51,298 nucleotides of DNA from Microbispora hainanensis (GTDB taxonomy: Bacteria > Actinomycetota > Actinomycetes > Streptosporangiales > Streptosporangiaceae): assembly GCF_006874475.1 (NCBI RefSeq), contig NZ_VIRM01000063.1, positions 1 to 51,298 of the forward strand. The letters are read 5' to 3'. Under the pieces are notes generated by a model. The model did no database searches and was not told where the DNA came from. It saw nothing but the letters and a program-made list of their open reading frames with translations. This document shows positions 42,346 to 51,298 of the stretch, in pieces. Position numbers and translations under genes: made by a program. How positions within the stretch are numbered: position 1 is the stretch's first letter; every line of letters starts with the position of its first letter.

Positions 42346-43434
42346 GTGGACGAGGCGGTCGAGCTGACACGCGAGCTGATCAGGATCGACTCGGTGGGCG
42401 GAGGCGAGGCCGCGGTCGCCGGCCCCCTCGCGAGACGGCTGTCGGACGCCGGTTTCGCGGTGCGCACGCACGCGCACGCGCCCGGCCGCACCGGGCTGGT
42501 CGCCCGCTGGGGGACGGGCGAGCCGGTGACGCTGACCGGGCACCTCGACACGGTGCCGCTGGGCGGGCAGGCGTGGCGGCACGCGCCGCACGGCGCGGAG
42601 ATCGACGGCGACCGCCTGTACGGGCGCGGTTCGAGCGACATGAAGGCCGGCGTCGCCGCACTGGTGGTCGCCGCCGAGCGGCACGTGCGCCGCACCGGGC
42701 CGAAGACCGCGCTGGAGATGGTCTTCACCGTGGGCGAGGAGACCGGCTGCGAGGGCGCGGCGGACATGGTGACCGCGGGCCTGGTGAGCAGGTCGCGCGC
42801 CCTGCTGGTGGCCGAACCGACCGCCAACCGGGTGCTGCTCGGGCACAAGGGCGCGCTCTGGCTGGAGGCCACGACGCGGGGCACGACGGCGCACGGCTCG
42901 ATGCCGCACCTGGGCGACAACGCGATCTACAAGCTCGCCCGCGTCATCGGCGCCGTCGAGACGTTCGACCCCGGGGTGCCGGACCACCCCTGGCTCGGCC
43001 CCTCCACGGTGAACGTGGGAACGGTGCGCGGCGGGATCAACGTGAACTCGGTGCCCGACCTGGCCTCCGCGACCATCGACCTGCGCACCGTCGCCGGTCA
43101 GGACCACGGACGGCTCCGCGAGCGGCTGCAGGCCGCGCTCGGCGACGAGGCGGCCCTCGACGTGCTCGTGGACCTGCCCGCGATCTGGACGGAGCCGGAC
43201 GACCCCGTCGTACGGACCCTGGTCGAGGCGGGGGCGGGCGCGCCCGGCGACCGCCCGGCCGCCAGCTACTTCACCGACGCCTCGGTCCTCGCCGTCGCCT
43301 GCGGCGGGGCGCCCACGGTCGTCTGCGGCCCGGGTGAGCCCGAGCAGGCGCACGTCACCGACGAGTACTGCCTGGTCCACCGGATCGAGGAGGCCGTCGA
43401 GATCTACACCACCGCCCTCGCGCGCCTCGCCTGA
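42346..43434 (+). CDS. M20 family metallohydrolase (ArgE/DapE-like)
   Basis: A 362-residue M20 peptidase/deacylase. Zinc ligands and catalytic residues are in place: TGHLDTVPLGG (His and the catalytic Asp), YGRGSSDMKAGVAA (bridging Asp), GEETGCEG (catalytic Glu and zinc Glu), and the final VTDEYCLVHR where the last ligand normally sits (EAQAH-like PEQAHVTDEY). The dimerisation domain is at about 165-275. It hydrolyses an amide bond such as an N-acyl amino acid. GTG 42346 follows GGAAGGAGG. It is 30 bases after lacI on the same strand, so it is cotranscribed and may act on an amide formed during breakdown of the imported substrate. Confidence 0.88.
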   Translation: MDEAVELTRELIRIDSVGGGEAAVAGPLARRLSDAGFAVRTHAHAPGRTGLVARWGTGEPVTLTGHLDTVPLGGQAWRHAPHGAEIDGDRLYGRGSSDMKAGVAALVVAAERHVRRTGPKTALEMVFTVGEETGCEGAADMVTAGLVSRSRALLVAEPTANRVLLGHKGALWLEATTRGTTAHGSMPHLGDNAIYKLARVIGAVETFDPGVPDHPWLGPSTVNVGTVRGGINVNSVPDLASATIDLRTVAGQDHGRLRERLQAALGDEAALDVLVDLPAIWTEPDDPVVRTLVEAGAGAPGDRPAASYFTDASVLAVACGGAPTVVCGPGEPEQAHVTDEYCLVHRIEEAVEIYTTALARLA

Positions 43435-43608
43435 CCGCCGCGGCCGGCCCGGCGACCGGCCGTCCGGCATCGGACGCCGCCGCTCGGGCCGGGTCACCTG
43501 CGTGGGCCGCCACAGTCGTGTCACGGCCGTCCACGGCGGACACCGGACGATTATGGTCGGATCTATGGCAAGGTGATCACCACGCTTCCGGTCACTCGAG
43601 GAGGTCGC

Positions 43609-44799
43609 GTGCGCGACATGTCCCCGCCTCTGCACATGCGGCGGGACGGATTCCATCCCGCCCCAGAGCTCTCCGCGCTGCGGAACGACGAAGGGGTGGC
43701 CCGGATCCGCACCGTCTTCGGCTCCGACGCCTGGCTGGTCACCAGGTTCGAGGACGTCCGTACGGTGCTGAGCCATCCCGAGCTGTACAGCAACGCGCTC
43801 GTGCCGCCGCTCCGGCCGCCGGGCGCGCCGCCGCCGAGCCCGGAGGAGGTCGCCGAGATGCGCGCCGGCAACCTGCTCGGCTCCGACCCGCCCGAGCACA
43901 CCCGGCTGCGCCGGATGCTCACGGCCGAGTTCACGGTTCGCCGGATGCGCCGGCTGGAGCCCCGGGTCCAGCAGATCGTCGACGACCATCTGGACGCCAT
44001 GGAGCGCGGCGGGCCGCCCGCCGATCTGGTGACCGACTTCGCCCTCCCGGTGCCCTCGCTGGTGATCTGCGAGCTGCTGGGCGTGCCGTACGCCGACCGG
44101 GCCGGTTTCCAGGACACGTCCACGCGGATCCTCGACGTGTCCCTGTCGCCGGACGAACGCGCGGCGGCGGCGTCGGAGTCCCGGGCGTACATCGCGAGCC
44201 TGATCAAGATGTTCCGGAAGGATCCCGGTGAGGACCTGCTCGGGATGCTCGTACGCGAGCACGGCGACGAGCTGAGCGACACCGAGCTCTCGGGCATCGG
44301 CAGCCTGCTGCTGCTCGCCGGGCACGAGACCACGGCCAACATGCTGTCGTTGGGCACGTTCGCCCTGCTGCGGCACCCCGACCAGCTCGCGCTGCTGCGC
44401 GACGAGCCCGACCGGGTGGACGCCGCCGTCGAGGAGCTGCTGCGGTGGCTGAGCATCGTGCATTCCGGCACGATCAAGCTCACCACGACCGAGGTCCGGC
44501 TGGGCGGACAGACCATCGGCGCCGGCGAGACCGTCATCTGCTCCCTTCCCGCCGCGAACCGCGACCCGGGGCTCTTCTCGAACCCGGATGAGCTGGACAT
44601 CCGCCGGGACGCCATCGGGCACGTCGCGTTCGGGCACGGCATCCATCACTGCCTCGGGGCTCCCCTGGCCCGCATGGAGATGCGCATCGCGTTCCCCGCC
44701 CTGCTGAGCAGATTCCCCGGCCTGCGGCTGGCGGGCGAGCCCCAGTTCCGCTCCATGACCGTCGTACACGGCGTGACCACGATGCCGATCGCCTGGTAG
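43609..44799 (+). CDS. Cytochrome P450
   Basis: A 396-residue soluble bacterial P450 (CYP105/107-like in general form) that oxidises an unknown organic substrate with O2. The I-helix LLLLAGHETTANM is at 233-245. The ExxR pair is Glu276-Arg279 in VEELLRW. The haem motif FGHGIHHCLGAPLAR has the ligand Cys348. The start GTG 43609 lies 4 bases after GAGGAGG; an in-frame ATG at 43573 has no ribosome site. No ferredoxin or reductase gene is nearby, so electrons must come from a partner encoded elsewhere. It is 174 bases after the M20 gene and faces the ammonium transporter across a strong terminator. Confidence 0.92.
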   Translation: MRDMSPPLHMRRDGFHPAPELSALRNDEGVARIRTVFGSDAWLVTRFEDVRTVLSHPELYSNALVPPLRPPGAPPPSPEEVAEMRAGNLLGSDPPEHTRLRRMLTAEFTVRRMRRLEPRVQQIVDDHLDAMERGGPPADLVTDFALPVPSLVICELLGVPYADRAGFQDTSTRILDVSLSPDERAAAASESRAYIASLIKMFRKDPGEDLLGMLVREHGDELSDTELSGIGSLLLLAGHETTANMLSLGTFALLRHPDQLALLRDEPDRVDAAVEELLRWLSIVHSGTIKLTTTEVRLGGQTIGAGETVICSLPAANRDPGLFSNPDELDIRRDAIGHVAFGHGIHHCLGAPLARMEMRIAFPALLSRFPGLRLAGEPQFRSMTVVHGVTTMPIAW

Positions 44800-44833
44800 G
44801 CGTCCTGGCAGGCGTTCCGCTCACCGCCGAGCG

Positions 44834-44867
44834 GCCGGCCCTCCGGCGTCCGACGCCAAGGGCCGGC
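44834..44867. terminator. Bidirectional terminator
   Basis: Nested perfect arms, 9 bp (44834-44842 with 44859-44867) and 6 bp (44845-44850 with 44852-44857), between the convergent P450 and ammonium transporter genes. Confidence 0.75.
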
Positions 44868-44908
44868 TCTCGCCCGCACCCGTCGAAATTGCGGACGAAC
44901 CTGGTTGA

Positions 44909-46213
44909 TCAGGTCGTGGGGCGCGGATCCGGCTGCGCCGGCACGGGGCGGTGGGTGCGCAGCCGGACGGCGTGGTCGAGAACGCCGTGGTCGTAGGCGG
45001 TCTCCGCGTGCAGTGCCAGGTCGACGCCGGACACCTCGTCCTCCTCGCTCACCCGGAAGCCCATGAGCCGATGGATCAGCTTGCCGATCCCGTAGGTGAC
45101 CGCGAAGGCGTACAGCGCGACCACCGGCACCGCCAGCGCCTGCTTGCCGAGCTGGGCCAGCCCGCCGCCGTACAGCAGGCCCCGGGGGCCGTCGACGCCG
45201 GTGAGGGTGCGGGTGGCCAGCAGCCCGATGAGCAGGGTGCCGGCGACGCCGCCGACCAGGTGCACGCCGACCACGTCGAGGGAGTCGTCGTAGCCGTGCC
45301 GGAACTTCCAGCCGACCGCCTGCGAGCAGATCATGCCCGCGGCCAGGCCGATCACCAGGGCGCCCAGCACGTCGACCGAGCCGCACGACGGGGTGATCGC
45401 GACCAGCCCGGCCACGACCCCCGAGGCGACCCCGAACGTGGTGGGGTGGCCGTCGCGGCGCTGCTCCACCAGCAGCCAGCCCAGCAGGCCGGTGCACCCC
45501 GCGGCCAGGGTGTTGAGGAAGACGGCGGCGGCGGTGCCGTTCGCGGCCAGCGCCGAACCGGCGTTGAACCCGAACCAGCCGAACCAGAGCAGCCCGGCGC
45601 CGAGCAGCACCAGGGGCAGGTTGTGCGGGCGCATGGCCTCGGCCTTGAACCCGATCCGCGGCCCGAGCACCAGCGCCATGGCGAGCCCGGAGGCCCCCGA
45701 GGTGATCTCCACGACCAGGCCGCCCGCGTAGTCGAGCGTGCCCATGCTCTGGATCCAGCCGCCGGGTCCCCACACCCAGTGCGCGATGGGCGCGTAGACC
45801 ACGAGCGCCCACACCGGGACGAAGACCATCCAGGCCGAGAAGCGGGCCCGGTCGGCGATGGCACCGCTGATCAGGGCCGCGGTGATGACGGCGAAGGTGA
45901 GCTGGAACGTCGCGAACAGCAGCGTCGGCACCTGCCCGGTGACCGACTCCGTGGTGATGTCGTGCAGCCCCACGTGGGCGAGGCCGCCGATCAGGCCCCC
46001 GATGTCGGGGCCGAACGCCAGGCTGTAGCCGGCGGCCAGCCAGACGAGGGTGACCAGGGCGATCGAGACGAAGCTCATCATGATCATGTTGAGCACGCTC
46101 TTGGCCCTGACCATCCCGCCGTAGAAGAAGGCCAGGCCGGGCGTCATCAGCAGGACGAGCGCGGTGCAGGCCAGGAGCCAGGCCGTGGCGCCGCCGTCTA
46201 CCTTCACCGGCAT
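44909..46213 (-). CDS. amt: Ammonium transporter with Glu in the twin-His pore
   Basis: A 434-residue Amt/MEP/Rh channel with 11 expected helices. The outer recruitment site is kept (FATFQLTFA with the gate Phe, and YAPIAHWVWGPGGW with Trp148). The pore normally has two His facing each other. The second is present as His318 in DVVGVHLVGGVAG, but the first position is Glu169 in DYAGGLVVEITSG. This Glu variant is known from fungal Mep1/Mep3, where it alters transport properties. The C-terminal regulatory tail is present (about residues 385-434). No glnK gene follows, so PII control would be in trans. ATG 46213 starts the protein directly at MPVKVDGGATAW. Confidence 0.9.
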   Translation of the reverse strand: MPVKVDGGATAWLLACTALVLLMTPGLAFFYGGMVRAKSVLNMIMMSFVSIALVTLVWLAAGYSLAFGPDIGGLIGGLAHVGLHDITTESVTGQVPTLLFATFQLTFAVITAALISGAIADRARFSAWMVFVPVWALVVYAPIAHWVWGPGGWIQSMGTLDYAGGLVVEITSGASGLAMALVLGPRIGFKAEAMRPHNLPLVLLGAGLLWFGWFGFNAGSALAANGTAAAVFLNTLAAGCTGLLGWLLVEQRRDGHPTTFGVASGVVAGLVAITPSCGSVDVLGALVIGLAAGMICSQAVGWKFRHGYDDSLDVVGVHLVGGVAGTLLIGLLATRTLTGVDGPRGLLYGGGLAQLGKQALAVPVVALYAFAVTYGIGKLIHRLMGFRVSEEDEVSGVDLALHAETAYDHGVLDHAVRLRTHRPVPAQPDPRPTT

Positions 46214-46340
46214 GTCATCGCCTCACACTCCTCGGGGTGGTCGTCCGGCGGATCCGCCACGGGCGCACCATGAGACTCACCGCCGACCGTTTCACGGCGT
46301 TTCCGGGAGTGTTACCGCGATGTTTCTTATTTCGAGGGCG

Positions 46341-46952
46341 TTACCGGCTCCTCTCCGGACCCCCGTCCGGGCTGTGCGCCGGGCCTTGCTCGACCAGTTC
46401 CGCGGCCAGCAGCTCCCGTACGCGCCGCCAGGCGTCGCCGGCCGCCGCGGCGTCGAACGTGTCGCGGCGGTCGCACAAGAACCCGTGACCGGCGCCGGGA
46501 TATTCGACGATCTCGTGGCGTACGGCGGCAGCCCCCAGCGCGTCCGCGATCGCCCGGCGGTGGCCGGGCGGGACGACGCGCGCGCAGCCCCGCGTACGCA
46601 GGTGGCCGACGGCGGCGCGCACGTCGTCCACCGCATGGTCCCGCGTCATCCGGTGGAGGAGTTCGAAGCCGCGCTCCCGGCCCGCCGCGTCGTGCGGGAG
46701 CTCGACCATGGAGGCGTCGCGGTGATAGAGGTCCGGTGCCAGCGCGACGTGTCCGTCCACGGCCAGCCGCTCGCAGACGTCGCGGACGTGGGCGCTGACG
46801 CCGAAGAGCTCCATCGCCACGACCACGCCGGGGAAGCGCCCCGGGTCCGCGGGGCGGGCGAGGAAGCCGCCCATCCGCGACCCGTCGGCGACGGTCATCT
46901 CGACCGACTCGGTGAGGATCCGGTGGGAAGCAGGCGAAGGTCGTGTGGTCAC
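46341..46952 (-). CDS. Dienelactone hydrolase-like protein lacking the catalytic segment
   Basis: A 203-residue protein whose N-terminal part (FPGVVVAMELFGVSAHVRDV, LAPDLYHRDA, RERGFELLHRMTRD) and C-terminal part (VPPGHRRAIADALGAA, HEIVEYPGAGHGF with the catalytic His near 156) are clear dienelactone hydrolase. At residue 126-127 (about 46574) the text jumps from RGCARV straight to VPPGHRR. Intact relatives have about 70 residues here, including the G-x-[CS]-x-G nucleophile and probably the acid. Compare the complete enzyme at 220-963. The deletion keeps the frame, but the product should be inactive. It is divergent from an XRE regulator gene, with which it shares a 74-base promoter region. 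Confidence 0.75.
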   Translation of the reverse strand: MTTRPSPASHRILTESVEMTVADGSRMGGFLARPADPGRFPGVVVAMELFGVSAHVRDVCERLAVDGHVALAPDLYHRDASMVELPHDAAGRERGFELLHRMTRDHAVDDVRAAVGHLRTRGCARVVPPGHRRAIADALGAAAVRHEIVEYPGAGHGFLCDRRDTFDAAAAGDAWRRVRELLAAELVEQGPAHSPDGGPERSR

Positions 46953-46979
46953 GCGACGACGCTAATGTCGTCTTATCCC

Positions 46980-47013
46980 CGTAACCACAGGACGTTCATG
47001 CTCGTAACCGCAG
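46980..47013. promoter_or_regulatory. Direct-repeat operator candidate in the XRE divergent region
   Basis: CGTAACCACAG (46980-46990) and CGTAACCGCAG (47003-47013) are 23 bp apart in the 74-base gap between the divergent hydrolase and regulator genes, consistent with a site for the XRE protein. Confidence 0.4.
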
Positions 47014-47026
47014 TATCAGGATCGTC

Positions 47027-47677
47027 ATGACCGATGCCGTCGATCCCGCGCGGCTGAGGGAGCTGGGCGACTTCCTGCGTTCCCGGAGAGACCGCCTGCG
47101 CCCGGCCGACGTGGGGCTTCCCCCGGGCGCCCGGCGCCGCACACCCGGCCTCCGGCGGGAGGAGGTCGCCACGCTCGCGGCGATCTCCCCGACCTACCTC
47201 GCCTTCCTGGAGCAGGGCCGCGACGTGCGCCCCTCGCGTCAGGTCCTCGACGCGCTGGCCGGCGCGCTGCGCCTCGGCGCCGCCGAGCGGGCGCACCTGC
47301 CCGAGGCCCGCAACATGCTCTGGTGGATGTTCACCGACCCGGCCGCGCGCACCGTCTTCGCCGAGTGGGAGCAGGAGGCGTCCGCGCCGCTCGCGCGCTT
47401 CCGTTCCGCCGCCGCCCGCCACCAGGGCGACCCCGGGTTCGAGGAGCTCGCCGCCCGGCTCACGGCCGCCAGCCCGGAGGTGCGCGCGTGGTGGCCGCGG
47501 CACGACATCCCGCCGCTGAGCTCGGGCACCAAGCGGCTGCGGCATCCGGTGCTCGGCGAGCTCGAACTGCGGCACGTCGTCCTCCTCACCGCCGACGACG
47601 TCGAGCAGAAGCTCGTCGCGTTCCTCGCCTCCGACGCCGACCAGGCGCGGATCGCCGAACTGATCACCACTGGTTAG
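47027..47677 (+). CDS. XRE regulator with a shortened MmyB-like domain
   Basis: A 216-residue XRE-type regulator. The N-terminal helix-turn-helix is intact: PGARRRTPGLRREEVATLAA then SPTYLAFLEQGRDVRPSRQV. The C-terminal MmyB-like ligand domain has its later half, RNMLWWMFTDPAARTVFAEW, ASPEVRAWWPRHDI and RHPVLGELELRHVVLL. The usual first half of that domain (about 70 residues, containing the PAS-like ligand pocket start) is absent: after AERAHL (residue 91, about 47300) the sequence goes directly to PEARNMLWW. The family is normally about 280 residues. It may still bind DNA but probably not sense its ligand. It faces the catalase gene 11 bases downstream. Confidence 0.8.
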   Translation: MTDAVDPARLRELGDFLRSRRDRLRPADVGLPPGARRRTPGLRREEVATLAAISPTYLAFLEQGRDVRPSRQVLDALAGALRLGAAERAHLPEARNMLWWMFTDPAARTVFAEWEQEASAPLARFRSAAARHQGDPGFEELAARLTAASPEVRAWWPRHDIPPLSSGTKRLRHPVLGELELRHVVLLTADDVEQKLVAFLASDADQARIAELITTG

Positions 47678-47688
47678 CGCACGCGGCG

Positions 47689-49950
<2,262 letters not shown>

Positions 49951-50690
49951 TGGCGAAGTCCTCCATGGAGCGATCCGGGCACGTCCGCGCCGCCTTACCC
50001 GCAGGTAGGGGAGCCAAACACGCCGGTCCGCCCAGAGACCGGCCGCCGCTCTGGGGATCTGTGCCGCGTTACTTCAGGGCGTTCGCGGCGAGCCCCCGCG
50101 GTGGACCGCGCCAGACCATCAGTCCCGCCTCACGGACGCGGCAGTCGGCTCAGCGCCCGGCGCTCCACGACCAGGAAGACCAGGGAGAGGGCAGTATGTC
50201 TGGTGCACCCGGCAGGACCGTGAGGACGTCTCACCGCGGCCGGACTGGAGCGTTCCCACATCGGCACGCGAGCCGGCGATCGTTGTGGATTCGTCGGACG
50301 CGCGCTCTCCGGGGTGCGCCGACCGGGCGGGCGGCCACGGCGCCCGATCGCGAGATGCACCCGGCGGAGACGAGGCGGCATCCATCCCGCCACACTGCGG
50401 TTTACAAGAATCTCACTGCGGTTCCAAGCCTCCGTCAGCACGGCCCGTCCGCCGACGGCGCTTCAACCGCAGCGAGCGCCAATGACGCAGGTGTGCCCGC
50501 GCCTGCGGAGCGCGGTAGAAGTTTCACCGTCGGCCGGAGCGAAAAGGGCCACGACTAATCGGTGGATAGCACGGAGTTCAAAACCGGCAATCCACTACGG
50601 TGATGATGAGTGACGTCCCCTGAGAATGCGGTCCGCGCTCCCGCGCTTATGGACCGATTTATCCACCCCGTTCAATCCCCGTTTTGAACT
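49951..50690. other. 740-base region without a convincing gene
   Basis: It holds the catalase promoter region at its left end. A plus-strand frame from ATG 50197 (GGGAGAGG upstream) to 50558 is low-complexity and unrecognised. A 9-bp inverted repeat, GTTCAAAAC (50576-50584) and GTTTTGAAC (50681-50689), lies in an AT-richer patch after the SARP gene, 97 bases apart. Otherwise nothing is seen. Confidence 0.4.
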
Positions 50691-51298
50691 TCAATTGATG
50701 GTGCGCCCGCGTCCTCCCCGCCCGGCGGGTTGCCGAGGGGGGACGGACGCGGTCTCGCGGTGACCATTGACGAGCACCTCGTGCTGCAGTCGCTGTAACT
50801 GCGCGGAAGGCTCCAATCCCAGTTCCCTGTGCAAGGTCGAGCGGACGGACTGATAGGCGCGCAACGCCTCGCTACGCCTGCCGACCTGGTGCAGGGCCTT
50901 GATCAGCTGGCCGTGGAGCCATTCATTGAACGGATGCTCCGCGACCAGCGCGCGCAGCTCGGCGATGAGCTCGGAGTGACGCCCCAGCTGGCTGTCGGCC
51001 TGGATACGCAGCTCCAGGGCGCGCATCCGCTGTTCCTCCAGGCTCGCGGCGTACGACGCGAGGATCCGGCCCTGCGGCACGTTGGCCAGGGGCGAGTCGG
51101 TCCACAAACCGAGCGCGTGGCGCAAGGTCTCGGCGGCATCGCCAGGCCGGCCCTCGTTCAGCTCCGTGCGCCCCCGCGCGACGAGTTGATCGAAGTTCTC
51201 CACATCGAGAGCGCCCTCGGGGACCCGGAGCAGGTAACCCGGCCATTTGGTGAGGAGGATCTCCTCCGCGGAGCCGCTGCAGCGCATGCCGATGAGTT
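50691..51298 (-). CDS. SARP-type regulator, C-terminal part (BTAD), cut by window edge
   Basis: The frame is open to the right end of the window, so the start is missing. The visible 202 codons are the bacterial transcriptional activation domain of a SARP/AfsR-like regulator: GYLLRVPEGALDVENFDQLV, then a tetratricopeptide-like array DAAETLRHALGLWTDSPLANV, LELRIQADSQLGRHSELIAE, LVAEHPFNEWLHGQLIKALH and LRAYQSVRSTLHRELGLEPS. The DNA-binding winged helix must lie beyond 51298. After the domain only a short basic tail follows, so this is a small SARP (about 270-300 residues), not an AfsR with ATPase. Such proteins usually activate antibiotic clusters, which may begin beyond this window. Confidence 0.85.
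   Translation of the reverse strand, partial: LIGMRCSGSAEEILLTKWPGYLLRVPEGALDVENFDQLVARGRTELNEGRPGDAAETLRHALGLWTDSPLANVPQGRILASYAASLEEQRMRALELRIQADSQLGRHSELIAELRALVAEHPFNEWLHGQLIKALHQVGRRSEALRAYQSVRSTLHRELGLEPSAQLQRLQHEVLVNGHRETASVPPRQPAGRGGRGRTIN

Noticed and set aside
41278..44769. 1163-codon minus-strand frame
   Set aside because: It covers the antisense of lacI, M20 and P450, all of which have full catalytic or DNA-binding motifs on the plus strand.
50197..50558. 120-codon frame starting MSGAPGRTVRTSHRGR
   Set aside because: Low-complexity Arg/Ser/Ala composition, no similarity I recognise and weak coding bias; left as unassigned DNA.

Overview
The window is about 71-72% G+C with strong G/C third-position bias, GTG and TTG starts and short overlapping operons. 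Gene families (SARP/BTAD regulator, DUF574 methyltransferase, DUF6295, DUF1906, SPW-repeat protein, alditol oxidase, LacI-paired GH3 enzymes) point to a filamentous actinomycete, most likely Streptosporangiales (Nonomuraea/Microbispora/Streptosporangium type). I see no tRNA, rRNA, CRISPR array, insertion sequence or prophage. It reads as accessory chromosome devoted to sugar and nucleoside-like substrate uptake, oxidative stress and small secreted proteins.

Layout. 0.1-8.2 kb: a dienelactone hydrolase with a DUF6295 partner, a GNAT acetyltransferase, an SPW membrane protein, a decayed GH15 fragment, alditol oxidase, a 1-Cys-type peroxiredoxin, a frameshifted methyltransferase and an MFS exporter. 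8.2-14.7 kb: a LacI repressor divergent from two GH3 glycosidases (beta-xylosidase-like, then beta-glucosidase-like), with a cluster of CCGAA-type operators on both sides of the repressor gene and a 44-residue leader ORF coupled to the first GH3. 15-17.2 kb: a large leaderless peptidoglycan-binding/DUF1906/lysozyme-like protein. 17.3-27.3 kb: a YtfQRT-YjfF-type (galactofuranose-type) ABC importer downstream of a secreted PA14-GH2 glycosidase, with a divergent DeoR regulator and an orphan second sugar ATPase. 27.4-34.4 kb: small proteins, a DUF574 methyltransferase, a ROK regulator, two secreted proteins sharing a two-Cys motif, a YchJ-like protein, hypotheticals and a lamin-tail protein. 34.4-43.4 kb: a coherent catabolic locus, substrate-binding protein - ATPase - permease - phosphotriesterase-like hydrolase - GATase-like protein - nucleoside hydrolase - ribokinase, with a divergent LacI gene and an M20 hydrolase and a near-perfect pair of 16-bp operators. 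43.6-51.3 kb: orphan P450, Amt transporter, a dienelactone hydrolase and an XRE regulator that both lack internal segments, a large-subunit catalase, and the 3' part of a SARP-type regulator cut by the window edge.

Two themes stand out. First, three binding-protein-dependent sugar/nucleoside systems each sit with their own hydrolases and a local repressor whose candidate operators are visible. Second, an unusual number of genes carry clean internal deletions, truncations or single-base frameshifts (GH15 remnant, methyltransferase, dienelactone hydrolase 2, XRE regulator, lamin-tail signal peptide, small membrane ORF), which means either real local gene decay or assembly error and should be checked against reads. 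All functions are assigned from sequence motifs and recalled family knowledge; no database search was run.
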